From assembly GCA_036435485.1 (NCBI GenBank), contig CM071599.1:9760803-9824802 (forward strand): a DNA stretch of 64,000 bases, read 5' to 3'. This DNA comes from Saposhnikovia divaricata. Its lineage: Eukaryota; Streptophyta; Magnoliopsida; Apiales; Apiaceae. The position numbers and the translations under genes are program-made. Below the pieces are notes generated by a model. That model saw only the letters and a list, made by a program, of their open reading frames with translations, was not told where the DNA came from and searched no databases. Below, in pieces: positions 45,379 to 57,088 of the stretch (within the stretch, counting starts at the first letter, position 1; each line of letters begins with the position of its first letter).

Positions 45379-47223
45379 TTGTCAACAGGTGTCGGGCTAA
45401 CGACGTTAAACAAATGCGCTACTTGGGAGGCAACCCATGGATTCTGTATACTGTGGAGGACTGGTGCACTTCATGCTTTGGCATAGGGGAGTATTTCTTT
45501 CCTTCTTATTATTAGTTGATATTCTTAGTATTGTGCCATTGAGGACATTGCCACATTTAAGTGTGGGGATGTGCTTAATATATATATGTGTTTTGTTATA
45601 AAAAAAAAAAATCCAAAAAAAAAAAATTGAAAAAAAAATTGAAAAACACCAAAAATAATTCTAGCCATGCGAAGATTACTTGTGTAAATGCACCCATGCA
45701 TGCTGTTAGAAATCTTGTGTTTATGGATGCTTTTGATTGAGAGATGATATGTGATGTTCTTGTGCACACACGTACACTAGCAAGTAGAAACTGGTAGACT
45801 TATTGAATGTGGTAAGGGATTAGAATGACATGAATATGTGCAAGATAATTTGGTCTTTATGCTTTGAGTACAAGTAGGTACGTTAGAGAGACTTCTATTT
45901 GGGATTGATTGTGCTGCTTTTACACACCAAGCGAGTTTTGAGCCTATATGCATATCTTTTGCATGATTTTTCGTTTGCTTGAGTGTCCACTTGTTATTTG
46001 CATTGCTAGCACGTGTTTGAGGTCTTTCTTGAGACGCATGACATTAATTGGTGACAACATGATAAAGGCAATAGGTTAACCTCATATTTCCCATATTACC
46101 AAACCATTTATACATGATCAATTAGTTAACCCTTTGAGCTTAATCCTATTCTTTCGGTGACACACCACGTTACTTGCCATATATCCTTTTTATTGTATTG
46201 GCCTTACATTAATTTGAACCCAATTGTCAAAGGCTAGTATTGTTCTTAAGGGAGTAATAAGGTGTGCATGAAGGGGGGGTATTGATGATCATAACTTTGG
46301 GGAAATTTTGAGTTGGGTTGTGTACTTGTTAGTCGAAATTTGTAAAATATCAATGGATCATTGTTCTTGCTTGCTATTAGCTCTTTCTGAAAAAAAAAAA
46401 AAAAAAAAAAGAAAAGAAAAAATCAGAAAAAGAAAAAAAATAATAATAAATTGGAGAGCATTCTTATCTTGTATGATCCTACTTTGATTCGGCTAGTCAA
46501 GTTGTTATAAATAAAAGCTCAAGTGTGGGGATGAAAGTATGGGAGTTGTTAATTTCATTGTTGAGTACTATGCTTTTGTCTTAACCTTCTTTGGCTTTAC
46601 TTGACATACCTTGTCCCTAGCCTACATTACAACCCTAATAAAAGACCTTTTGATTGTCATTGATTGTGTATGTTGTGTTGAGAGTTAGATTGATACCACG
46701 TGTAAAGCATGCTTATGATATTGATGGAGTTGAGTGATATACTTACCACCCTGTTTGGAGTGAATATCTTTTGTGAGTGAATGGTGAGTTTTTGCTTTTG
46801 CCTAGGAGATCCCAGGTTTTGTCTCAAAGATGTGCTCTTGTGTGCTTAGCATGTTTACCAATGATTTTTGCATTTGACATGGAATTCTATGATGTTATTC
46901 ATGTGATTTGAGTATGCTATGTGGATACTTGCACTTTAGACACCAAGGCATTGCATTTTCATTTTGATTCTTAAGTGGATATGGCATGAGAGGACTTTGT
47001 GTGTGTGGTATTGTGTTGATGTGTGGTCTTTTGCATGAGCTAGATGGATTTTGTGGGTATATTCGCTATAAGCCCTCACGAGACCCTACTCGTCCACTAG
47101 GGCTACCTAGGGGTTTAAAGGACTTGTTGCATATGTTAAATGCAACCGTGATCACCTACGGAAGTGGTACTAATTAGTTAGTATATTTATTATGTTAGTT
47201 TGCACGAGGACGCGCAAAGTGCT
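45379..47223 (+). other. Gypsy element 3' non-coding interior
   Basis: No coding frame of note. Contains two A-rich blocks (about 45600-45655 and 46391-46450) and three copies of aagtgtgggga (about 45557, 46511 and 47224), of which only the last abuts the LTR. Confidence 0.7.
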
Positions 47224-47238
47224 AAGTGTGGGGATATT
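47224..47238 (+). promoter_or_regulatory. Polypurine tract of gypsy element
   Basis: aagtgtggggatatt immediately before the 3' LTR, the expected place for plus-strand priming. Confidence 0.7.
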
Positions 47239-48630
47239 TGATAGAATATAATTTACATATATTTTAGAGGATTTTATTCCCACATTTAATGAGCTTTTGC
47301 GAATAATCGTGTCGATTTAATAAGTTTTATTGGAGTTTATTGCAGGAAATAAATAATTCCCAAACTTGGAAGGAATTGAGTTTATTTGGACTTAAATTAC
47401 TAGAAAATTCGTAACTATTGGGCAGCTTGCGTGTACATCACTGTTTGGGCCATAACTTGAGTTTCAGACATCAGAATTGGGTGATCTTACAGCCCACGCG
47501 AAGATAACAGAATTTTCTACAAGTCAAAGGTGGTCCAATATCAATATTCCAACTGGAGAAGCCCAGAAACAGGCCTGAAAGACAGATGACGAATTTCACT
47601 TCCTGGAATCCTATTTCAATTCTAATTACGGCAAATCTTGGACAACAAATTCTTATCCAACACAAAGAGGGAAATTACCAGAAGTCTACGAGGCTTATCT
47701 AATTCAAGGAGGATATTTCTTTTTTTTTTATTCCTACTTCTATTACAATTGTAATATTTTATTAGCTGTTTCCTACTTAGTTTTGGTTAGCTAATTTTTA
47801 GGCTCCTGGTGCCTATATAAACACATCTAGGGGTATTGTTTTATGATCCAATCTTAGAGATCAAAAGCATTGGTACGTATACTTTTGTAAACACTTTTTC
47901 TCTATTCTTATAATTATGTGTTCTTATATTCATTCTTGTTTTGTTAATTCAATCATGTGTGAGTAGTTTATTAATCTAGGGTTGAGTTGAACCCTAGTTA
48001 TGGTCGATGTGTGAATTCCCCAATTTGATTGTTTAATTGCTCTTGCTTATTGAGTTGTTTTAATTAGCAATTGCAGATCAGACGTGATTATGTGTATTGT
48101 TTGAACCATTATCTATTTATCAACGAGAGTTGGATTTAGATGGTTGTGATTTATCCAATAAGAACATGAACTTCTCCATGAGAATAGGTAGAACGGATTG
48201 TTAGGAAGTTAGGGTGCTGTTATTAATGTCTCTGAATTGCATGATACCATGAGAATAGGCTTGATTGTATTTTAGAGAAGCCATTAATACCCGAGAGGGA
48301 TTATTGGTATTTATAGGGCGCATCTTTCCTGTTGAGTATCATACGATTAATTGGGGAGGAAAATTCACAATTGCATTGACCATGCTAGTGGGGATACTTA
48401 ATTCTGGATGTTTTTAGATCTGATTAGTATAAACACAATTCTTCTTAGTATAAATTAGTTTAATTAAATCCTCAAAATTTATTGTGTTACTTGCTTAGCT
48501 AAATTAAATCAGAAAAAGACTGGTGATTGGCACTTTTGTCTCTGTGGGAACGACTCTGACTTACCCTACTGCATAGTTAGAAGGATTTGTTAGATTTTTA
48601 TTATTTGATAGGCACGCGACAGCCTTGTCA
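47239..48630 (+). repeat. 3' LTR of gypsy element
   Basis: 1392 bp, same length as the 5' LTR and without a difference that I could find, which indicates a very recent insertion. Followed by the aagat duplication and the resumed copia frame. Confidence 0.95.
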
Positions 48631-48635
48631 AAGAT

Positions 48636-49370
48636 GCACTTGGACCTGAAGTTCCATATCTTAGTGCAATTGGAGCTCTTATGTATCTTGCAAATAACAC
48701 ACGACCCGATATTGCATTTGCTGTGAACCTGTTGGCGAGATTCAGTTCTGATCCAACTAAAAGGCATTGGGATGGGATCAAACATATATTCAGATATCTT
48801 CGTGGAACAATTGATCTTGGACTATTCTTTCCAAACAATTCAAAATCGCAGCTGATTGGATATGCGGATGCTGGGTACATGTCAGATCCTCATTTTGGGC
48901 GATCACAAACTGGTTATTTATTTACATATTGTGGCACTGCTATTTCTTGGAAATCTACAAAACAGACTATGGCGGCAACTTCATCTAACCATGCAGAGTT
49001 ACTTGCAATTCATGAAGCAAGCAGAGAATGTTTTTGGTTACGATCTATCATTCAACATATTCGAGAATCATGTGGCTTATCAAGTATTTCAGATAGTCCT
49101 ACTGTTATGTTCGAAGACAACTCAGCTTGTATTAAACAACTCAAGGAAGGCTATATCAAAGGAGATCGAACGAAACACATCCTGCCAAAATTCTTTTACA
49201 CTCATGAACTACAAAAGAATGGTGAAATTGATGTACAACAAATTCGATCATTTGACAACCTTGCAGACTTATTCATAAAATCATTACCGAATTCAACATT
49301 CGGGAAACTACGACATAACATTGGAATGCGTCGACTCAAGGATATGTTGCAACAAAACTTGAGTGAGTGA
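48636..49370 (+). pseudogene. pol: Copia pol: RNase H fragment
   Basis: Resumes pol in frame after the gypsy insertion and reads through to a TGA near 49370. LGPEVPYLSAIGALMYLANN and TRPDIAFAVNLLARF link reverse transcriptase to RNase H. The RNase H acidic residues are visible in GYADAGYMSD, NHAELLAIHEA and FEDNSACIK. The end (TFGKLRHNIGMRRLKDM) is typical of copia pol. This stretch is itself undamaged but separated from the rest by the insertion. Confidence 0.92.
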
Positions 49371-49488
49371 TTGATTTCTTCCAAGGGGAGATTGTACTCT
49401 TTTTCCTTCATCAAAGTTTTTATCCCACTGGGTTTTTCTTTGATAAGGTTTTAACGAGGCAGTCTATGATCAGTACTAAATGACAATC

Positions 49489-49497
49489 AAAGGGGAG
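49489..49497 (+). promoter_or_regulatory. Polypurine tract of copia element
   Basis: aaaggggag directly before the 3' LTR. Confidence 0.8.
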
Positions 49498-49683
49498 TGT
49501 TGTAAAACGTGATTCATGATTATCATTTTAGTCAAATATGGCTAGCACTTAGTTTCCTATAAATACCTTACATTTGTAAGTGAAATTTTTGTACCAAGCA
49601 GCCATAAATTCTATACTACTTCTCTTATCTCTCTACTCTTTTTCTCTAGCAGTTACTGTTATTATATCTAGTATATTATAACA
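49498..49683 (+). repeat. 3' LTR of copia element
   Basis: 186 bp; differs from the 5' LTR at three positions seen by eye (acattacat/accttacat, tgctt/tactt, agctag/atctag). Followed by gactt. Confidence 0.95.
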
Positions 49684-49688
49684 GACTT

Positions 49689-51339
49689 CATATTTTACAA
49701 TTTTGTTAGATTATGCTTAAAATATTTTTTTAAAATTTTAACGATGAAAAAACGTAAAATTCGTTTCGAGTAGGAGACTTGTTCCCGTGTCCTATATATG
49801 TATTACTTTACAAACACACCTACATTATTTTGTCATAACGATAGATTTATCTAGTGTTAAATAATATATGCGGTCATGTGGATCTTTCTCTGACATCTTA
49901 AGGTTTTAGAGCGATTGATTATTTAACATGGTATCGGATCGGTTTAGAAGGAATCTTAAGTTCGAGTCCCTCCGCCTCCATTTATATAGTTCATTATTTA
50001 TTGTCTTCATTATCTGTTATCTGACGTTCCATCTGACGTTTAATCATAACGAAACGTATCATACGAGAACTTACCCATAATTTGTGGAGCAGCACAGTCT
50101 CAAGGTTATGATTCAGAATGTCAATGTTGCTTATCGATTTCTACCAATGGCATGGAACGTATGTTCCCTGATTCAAACTCGATGTAGAAAAGAAATTGAA
50201 CTGGTGGCAAATATTGAAGATGAGTTGTGTGGGAATCGAATTTGAACTGTTCAAACATGTTTGATATGTTGATATTTTTGGACTTATTTAAAGATTAGGA
50301 AAGTTGGAGAAAATGACAACAATAATTCATTTTTGGAATTTATCTGTTCAAAACTATTAATTTCCAGAAAAATGATCCAAGACATTTACAATCAGACCGA
50401 GTATTTGGTGGGTTCCCACAAAATATGTTTTATATCTTTTTACATGTGCATCTTAAAATTCATATTTTTAGCATTAAGAAGGTTCCTATAAAAATTCAAG
50501 GATGTTTTTTTCTAGAAGCATGAGGATCATTTTTCTCTGAAAATATCTTTTATACCGAAACCAATAAAAAAACTTTAATTTTACCTAGTAAATCAAAAGT
50601 ACATCTGCCTCTACTAGAATAGGGATACTATTTTCGTGAAGACCCGGCATCAATACCATGCAAGAGTTAAATTAGAGTAACGTGTTTATGTTACTTATTT
50701 TGTTTTACAACCATTCTTCTCTTTTTGTTTTTAATTATTTTAATATTATTATATTTATCCACCGAGTTCTACAGAAAAGAGTCCAAGGTAGGCCCATGGA
50801 TAATGGACAGTCAAGAATGCATCAGGACAGGTTACAACAATCAAGCCCAACAGTATATCCTAAGTTCAAGCCCAACAGAGTAATATTATAAACAAATTAT
50901 TTTTCATGTCATCGTTTCTATCAGAACATTTCAAAAAACTTGAATTTCTCAAAAATCACGAAAAGAAGTCCAATTATCAAAAATAAAATATTAATAACTT
51001 AATAACAGGAACACGATGAGATAGTTTTGCTCATACCCAAGACCTCGAGATTTGTTAGAACAAATACCATTTTTGCAAGGTATTTTTTTTTCCACAATTT
51101 TTGCAAGGTATATTTAAGCCTAGTTACTAAAAAATTGAAATCGGCCCACAAAACTTAATTACAAGACATAAAAAAATGAAACAATATACAGTAAAATTAT
51201 TTCACAACCCGATAAACTGAGGGTGCGAGGAGACACTTCTCAAACAATAAGACCAAAACGAAAATATATTTAAAAGCCGAGGTATATTTAAGAAATAAAC
51301 CCATTTTAAGGGCATGTTTGGCTTGTCATAAAACAAATA
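49689..51339. other. Intergenic, with an LTR-type scar
   Basis: No gene recognised. Around 49900-49985, ttattt-aacatggtatcggatcgg followed by gttcgagtccctccgcctcc resembles the LTR edge and primer site of the small element at 12465. It may be a remnant of the same family. Confidence 0.4.
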
Positions 51340-51366
51340 ACCCACTTCTTATCCAAGCTCCTCCAG

Positions 51367-51594
51367 GTAAGAATCACTCAGTTTCTCTGTTCTAAATAAT
51401 CTTTTTTAATTAATTTTTGTTAATGGGTGTTTTAGATACATTCATATATGCATCTTAATGAATCTTGGTACCAATTTATATATAATTTAATAGGTAAAGC
51501 TGATAAGATTCTTGGTTTCTTGAATTTGAGTGATAGTGATAGTTCTTGATACATACATGTTTGTATTGTAATGAAATGTGTTTATGTTTTGTAG
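51367..51594 (+). other. Probable 5' UTR intron of the PSB27-H2 gene
   Basis: ctccag|gtaaga at 51366/51367 and tttgtag|gaagaATG at 51594/51595 make a good donor-acceptor pair just before the start codon. Transcript evidence would be needed. Confidence 0.5.
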
Positions 51595-51599
51595 GAAGA

Positions 51600-54448
51600 A
51601 TGGGTGTTTCTGTTGCATGGTCTCCTACTGTTGTTTGTGCTATTGAGAAAGATGGAGGCTTAAATGGATGTAAGCATTTTTCGAAATCTTGTTTTTATAC
51701 AAATTTAAGGCCAAGAAAACTTGTGATTAATTATTAAGAAAGTTATAATGCTAATACTGTGCATGATAGCTTTTTATCTTGACACTACTTTTTTTGTCTC
51801 GGGCGATTACATAAATTTAAATACTTACCCACATTTCCTCACTAGGACTCGAGCCCTTGACCTCTTGTTACTAGGCATTTGGCCTAATATAACACGATTT
51901 GTTACTAGAAATGGTAATTGGTTGTGTTTACCACTTTAACAAAAACAATGTATTGATTAATTAGCTAAAGATAACATAAAGTATTGATGTTCTTTGTTCA
52001 CTTTTACAATTCCTGACTTGAAACTCTTGTGTTTTATGTAGATGATTTTGTTATGCATTTGTTACAATGACTTTTAGTTGGGTAATGAGTTTTATCATGT
52101 ATTACTTAAAATGTATCGGTTGTCCCGGCAATGTTTCAGATAAAGCAGCGTTTAGGAGTCGTGCTCTATTACCTTCTAAGAAAACATTATTACATCGTCG
52201 ACATGTTTTAGTCTGTGGTGGAGCTTCATTGGTTACAATATTAACCCTCAACTGGCCCTTAACGTCTTCACCGGCTTTGGCTGCAGAGGAGTCAACAAGC
52301 CAAGCGGACAAGGATGAAACAGTTGTTGATGCCATTAAGTCTCTGTTTGATCCTGATGAGAAAACAAAGTCCGGGAAGGTGTTGCCTAAGGCTTATCTGA
52401 AATCCGCAAGAGAGGTGGTTAAGACGTTGCGTGAGTCAGTAAATGAAGATCCTAAGGATAGTGCCAAGTTTAGACGAACAGCAGATGCAGCAAAGGCGTC
52501 AATTCGAGATTATCTTGGTAACTGGAGGGGAAATCAAATAGTAGTCAAAGAGGTATGATTTCACATTTAATCGCCTTTTTAAGTCCTAGACCTACTTCAG
52601 TCTTTTGTAGATAAAGGGTTCTTATTTAAGCATAGTGTTTACATGAAATTAACTGTAAAGAATGATACTTATCCTTGGCCTTGGGAACAGGAGACATACC
52701 TGGGTGGTAAATTTTTAATGTTTCATTCACTAGAGTTCTTGCAGGTGTATATGTATAGTTGCCATGTTGTTTCTAATCTTAGAATTGCAGTTAGGATGTT
52801 TAAGCCCTTTTTGAGAGGCACTTTTGGACCCTGAGAAACTACATTTTTTTTTTAAGAGTTTAGGATTGTATTAATACTTTAGAGAGAATTTAGAACCCTA
52901 ATCCTGTTTGATAATGTTACTTAATACTCTGTCCCTCTCATTTCTTTACAGTTTTTTCATTGGTTGGCACGCATTTTAAGGTGTACATAAAGTATAGTTT
53001 CATAACTTATTTTCAAAATTTCTTTTTTTGATTAAAAATTAAAACATTAAATATTTTTTTAGAAGAAAAAAAAATAATTTATGGAACTATACTTTATATG
53101 AGTCTTAAAATGAGTGTCAAACCCTCTGTCCCAAATGTAAAGAATTGGGAGGGACAGTGGGAATACATAATATTGAGCTCTTTGGCGGATTGGTTCATTC
53201 TTGAAAGTATTACTGAATTTAGATTATTGTGAGCGTTCTGATTTGGCATGATAGTAGATGAGGTAGAAGTTAGAACTTGTTTCATGTTAACAATTTGGCA
53301 TGATCACTGGAAAAAAAATAAGTCAGTATGTGCAGTTATATTTTGCCTCATTTCTACGCAAATTTCTAGTTATATCTCAAGTCACTAGACATAAGGCCTT
53401 ATTTCTCTCACCGGAGTGTATAAGCTTCATGAATGCAATGATTGTATTAGGTCTGCATTTTCCTTACTGGACTGTATAATCCCATGAGAGCATTCACATC
53501 CCATCCCCCATCCCCAACCCCAAAAACTTACTAAAAATAGTAAATCCCCAAATAAAAATAGTAAATCCCCAAAATTATCAAAAAGTTTCTACATCCCATT
53601 CCCCATTTTCCATTCCCCTATCCCTATATTCTTTTTTATATTACTTCTTTCTCTCTCTTTCACTTACAATTTTAACTACCAAAACTCACCCACTACAATT
53701 AAATATATTTAAAAGAGGAGAGAGATGATTTGGGGTTCAAAATAGTAGTCCCCAAATATGGGGATTCAAAACTTGTCCCCAAAATTAATCCCTAAAATGG
53801 GGAATGGGATGGAGGAGTGTTTTAGAAGAAAAGTTGGACAAATCCTCAAATTATAAGGATGGGGTTGGGGATGGGGGATGGGATGTGAATGCTCTGAGAT
53901 CAATAAAACTGCATCCCCCACCCCAAACTCAAATAAAGAATCCCCCACCCCAAACTCAAACAAAGAAAGTACTGCACTGTTTGAATGTTCTAACCATTAA
54001 ACCTTCAATTTTGTTTATTAATTTCCAGTACTAAAAGGGGTTGAAATTTTGTATGGTATAGCCGATCCTTAATTTGATATTTAGACACAGCAGCCAGGCA
54101 CTACCTTAGTTTTGGTCTGACTAGTTCCTACCTTGCACTTGCAATCACTAATTCACTACCCCTTTCTCAAGGATACCATCAATATTGTGTGTCGAGTGCA
54201 TGTGTTTATAATGCTCACATTACTTGCATCCTTGAGAGTAGTTAGTATTTTCATTGGTTAAGACTTCTGCCGGAAATTTGGTTTTTGACCTTGGCTTGTA
54301 CTTAACACAGGAATCATATGTTATGCTCGAAAAGGCCATCAGATCACTAGCTAGCTTCTACTCTAAAGCAGGCCCGTCTGCTGCACTCCCGGAGGAGGTT
54401 AAATCTGACATTTTATATGATTTGAACACTGCAGAAGAATTTTTGTAA
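51600..54448 (+). CDS. LPA19: Photosystem II D1 processing factor PSB27-H2 (LPA19-like)
   Basis: Chloroplast lumen protein of the Psb27 family; in Arabidopsis LPA19/PSB27-H2 aids C-terminal processing of D1 during photosystem II assembly. Three coding exons join in phase: 51600-51669, 52140-52552, 54311-54448, giving 206 residues. I chose the acceptor at 52139 because the other upstream AGs lead to stops. The first ~40 residues look like a transit peptide. Then RR (43-44), a hydrophobic span (about 46-65) and ALA|AEES (69-72) form a thylakoid transfer signal with a twin-arginine look. The mature part has SLFDPDEKTKSGKVLPKAYL, EDPKDSAKFRRTADAAKASI, YLGNWRG and the end SKAGPSAALPEEVK. Open frames running on at 52067 and 54254 are intron read-through. 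Confidence 0.85.
52925..53165. mobile_element. Stowaway-like MITE in PSB27-H2 intron 2
   Basis: Left end tactctgtccctctcatttctttaca and right end tgtaaagaattgggagggacagtgggaata are imperfect inverted repeats of the Stowaway type, about 241 bp. Transcribed with the intron. Confidence 0.65.
53488..53894. mobile_element. Tourist-like MITE in PSB27-H2 intron 2
   Basis: About 34 bp of near-perfect terminal inverted repeat, gagcattcacatcccatccc... against ...gggatgggatgtgaatgctc, flanked by the 3-bp duplication tga (53485-53487, 53895-53897). 407 bp, non-coding. Three-base duplications fit PIF/Harbinger-derived MITEs, although tga is not the usual TWA. Confidence 0.8.
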
Positions 54449-54656
54449 TATAGAAGTCTCTGCCACTCATGCATATAACATAATAGATAAAGGTCATTCA
54501 ATGGAATTGTTGATTGTTTATACATTCTACTGTATACGGCATTTCTGCTTGTACCTACTGTTTTATTTTAAAGTAGTAGGCATGCACTTGTAAACTTCTT
54601 AACTTTGTTGGAGTTCTAGTGTGGCATGTTGGGTTTCTCATTTGTAATTTTGCATC

Positions 54657-54662
54657 AATAAA
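54657..54662 (+). terminator. Poly(A) signal of the PSB27-H2 gene
   Basis: AATAAA about 210 bp after the stop codon, in a T-rich 3' UTR context (tttgtaattttgcatcaataaa). Confidence 0.6.
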
Positions 54663-54689
54663 GTGTGGTCTGACTGAGATTCAGTAAGC

Positions 54690-55780
54690 AAAAAATGCAG
54701 AAACCTGAACCTTTTTATACAAACTACAAGGAGATTACACTATACCACCAGGTTAAGTTATTTTGTTTTCCTCGGTTAACTGCACACTTGCAGACTGCAG
54801 TGGCACTCAGCTGAGGTAGACCGTATTTGGTTGGAAAGAATGATATTGAAGGGGAAAAGAACTAATATTTGGTATCTAAGGACCCTTTTCTAATTCGAAG
54901 AGACTGAAATTTGTGAATGTGTAAGGTTAAAACAGGGGTTATTCCCTGAAACAGTCATTCCTTTCGAGAAGTAAGATCTACGTGCATCTCACTATTTTTC
55001 CGTAAACAATCACACCGATATAATTTGCATAAATTAAATCATCTCCCCAGATTATGTAGAATTGCTTGGCTTGGTTACAAGAAGAAAGCTAATAGATAGG
55101 TTAATGCTATTTTTATTGAGAAAAAAGTAGTTGAAAACTTATGTCATGTTTCAATATTCTTGATGTTTTGGATTTTTTTCTTTCAGGCAGATGGGTACAT
55201 GAATGACACATGCCTGCCAGCCTACTGAATTGAAATGTACCAAACATATCCTAACCGAAAGTTAGTACTTGTGGCATTGGGAATATAAATTAGGTTCCTG
55301 ATAGCTCAAACTAGCCATAGCATATTGGATCTCAGCAGCTAGTGGTTTAGTTTTTGGACCATTCTATCTTGTTAATAATGATAGCACACCTTATTGTTAC
55401 AGTATGAAGTAGGAGTGGAAAACTTGGATCTTTTTAACACAGATTTTTTAGGGATAGAATCTAAGCAACAGATATGTCAACTTTCACCATCCCAAGTTTA
55501 TCAATGCTCTTATTTGGTCAGAAAAATCTGCCATATTCAGAAGCTCCTTCTGTATTTGCCTACCCATTTCTCTTTAATTGTAACACTAATATGTATAGTT
55601 TCGCTATGAGAACCATCTTAAAATGAGAACCGCAAACCTTTGATTTGTATGATTCAGTATAAGTCATTTGAATGCAAATAGTGAGCGGTTTGTGTAAGTG
55701 GAAGCGGTGATTTGTACTGAATCTGTATTTTTTAATTTCACCAAATCACCGGTTTTAACTACAAAAATCACATGTTCTCG
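54690..55780. other. Intergenic, no gene seen
   Basis: AT-rich single-copy-looking DNA. Short open frames (for example 55394-55609) lack any family resemblance. Confidence 0.5.
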
Positions 55781-55788
55781 ACCACCAT

Positions 55789-57080
55789 TAGAGCCGGCCA
55801 AACGAACGGTTCGACCCGGCACGCACGCGAATTATTCGTTGAAAAAATCATTCGGTCCGCTACAATACGAGTAACGGGCCAGCTCGTTCGGCACGTCAAA
55901 TTCAACGAGCCGTGCGCGAGTCGAAGATATGTGAATCGCGGCCCGTTCAGCCCGGCACGTGAAAGCACGTCAAATTTAACAACATTATTATTAAATCATT
56001 TTTTATCACATAATTACACAAACAATGTCTGGAACACATAAAGGGGTTGAGTTGGCACAGTGGTTAAGTGCCCAATCCATGAACCGAGAGGTCATGGGTT
56101 CGACTCCTGCCGGGGGTCAAAAAAATCCGGAAACAGCCTCTCTACCTTTGGGTAGAGGCATGGCTGCGTACAACCTACCCTCCTCAGACCCTGCTCATGC
56201 GGGATATACTGAGTACGTTGAGTTGAGTTAATGTCTGGAACACATATATTTTCATAAACAATTTTTAAAAACATTTTTGAATACAAGTGTTATTCTAAAT
56301 TTGTGAAGTTGTGTTAATTACAAAATAAATTAAAAGAAAAAGAAAAAGAAAAATAGTGATAGTATCTAAAATAAAAAAAGAAATTCAGTGATATATATAA
56401 ATAAATAAAATAAAAATAGAAAACAAGGGGAAGAAAGAAGCAAAGAAGAAAATCAATTTTAGCAAAAAAAAAAAAAAGAAGAAGAAGAAAATCAAAGCAA
56501 AGCAGAAAACAGAGAAAGCACGGCACGCGGCACGCGAAAACATGTTAGATACTAGATGTTTAATGCGAAAACATGTATTTTTAGATTTATTTTAGATTTT
56601 AGAATTTATTTGTTTGTAATTTTGTAAACATGTTTAATGCGGTTTGTTTCGTTTTTTTTAGAGGAGTCCTCTCACACCATTTGTAAAATATTTTTTTAAT
56701 TAATAAAATTTAGTAGAGGTACCGTCCTCTTTCACTCCTTTTTTATTTCAATATAATCGCATGATTCGTATTTTCTTAAAAATTCGAAAAATTTTAATAT
56801 GAAAATAAAATTAGATGAAAAAAGTTATAAAATCGAAACATTTTAATTCCAAATATTTCATATTTTGAGTCAATTTTATGTACAATTTTTCAGTAGACCT
56901 TCGAATTTTCCTTTAAAAAAAAAAAAAAAAAGCCCGCCGAACCGCGTAGCTCGCGTGCCGTCCACGGGTGATATTTTCGAAGGCACGGCACGGCACGTCA
57001 AACCCGCGCGTGCGTGTCCGTGCCCGGTTTCATCCAGCACGCCCCGTGGCCAAACCGGCACGGCCATTTGGCCACCTCTA
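55789..57080. mobile_element. Non-autonomous hAT-like transposon
   Basis: Ends tagagccggccaaacgaacgg (55789) and, as reverse complement, tagaggtggccaaatggccg (ending 57080), flanked by an 8-bp duplication with one mismatch (accaccat 55781-55788, atcaccat 57081-57088). GC-rich subterminal regions with many ggcacg/cgtgcc words (55795-55975 and 56925-57065) surround an AT-rich interior, typical of hAT ends. No transposase. Carries a SINE at 56041-56229. Confidence 0.75.
56041..56229 (+). mobile_element. Au-type SINE
   Basis: tRNA-derived head with box A (tggcacagtgg, about 56053) and box B (ggttcgactcc, about 56097). The body follows: aaaaaatccggaaacagcct, ctctacctttgggtagaggc, gctgcgtacaacctaccct, ending gttgagttgagtt. 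This agrees with my recollection of the Au SINE family of flowering plants. Flanked by a 17-bp direct repeat aatgtctggaacacata (56024-56040, 56230-56246), so the insertion is fairly recent and lies within the hAT-like element. Confidence 0.88.
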
Positions 57081-57088
57081 ATCACCAT

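Larger units (their letters stand above)
42675..48630 (+). mobile_element. Young non-autonomous Ty3/gypsy element nested in copia pol
   Basis: 5956 bp with two 1392-bp LTRs (42675-44066, 47239-48630) in which I see no difference. The target duplication is aagat (42670-42674 and 48631-48635). The primer site tggcgccgctgccgggga (44073-44090) and the purine-rich aagtgtggggatatt before the 3' LTR are of the plant gypsy type. The only sizeable frame is a partial gag (44275-45378). There is no protease, reverse transcriptase, RNase H or integrase. The phrase acgttaaacaaatgcgctacttgggaggcaaccc after the frame resembles what follows pol in Athila/Tat-type elements (recalled, inference). Confidence 0.92.
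37965..49683 (+). mobile_element. Ty1/copia retrotransposon, defective
   Basis: Bounded by 186-bp LTRs with a 5-bp target duplication gactt (37960-37964 and 49684-49688). Domain order gag, protease, integrase, reverse transcriptase, RNase H is that of Ty1/copia. Pol has a deletion and a frameshift in reverse transcriptase, and a gypsy-type element is inserted at 42675-48630. Without that insertion the element is about 5.76 kb. The two LTRs differ at three positions that I can see. The polypurine tract aaaggggag (49489-49497) abuts the 3' LTR. Confidence 0.95.

Noticed and set aside
37965..48630. A single large retrotransposon with an extra internal LTR pair
   Set aside because: Two different target duplications (gactt, aagat), different LTRs and a split but otherwise continuous copia pol show two nested elements.
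50682..50891. Plus frame of 69 codons as a gene
   Set aside because: Hydrophobic AT-driven translation followed by unrelated sequence, no recognisable family and no good splice context.
52067..52139. Start of the long plus frame (MTFSWVMSF...) as N-terminus of the PSB27-H2 protein
   Set aside because: Joining exon 1 (51600-51669) to the acceptor at 52139 keeps frame and gives a transit peptide; the upstream part is intron read-through.
56314..56526. Phe/Leu-rich minus-strand frame
   Set aside because: Arises from an A- and AAG-rich stretch within the hAT-like element.
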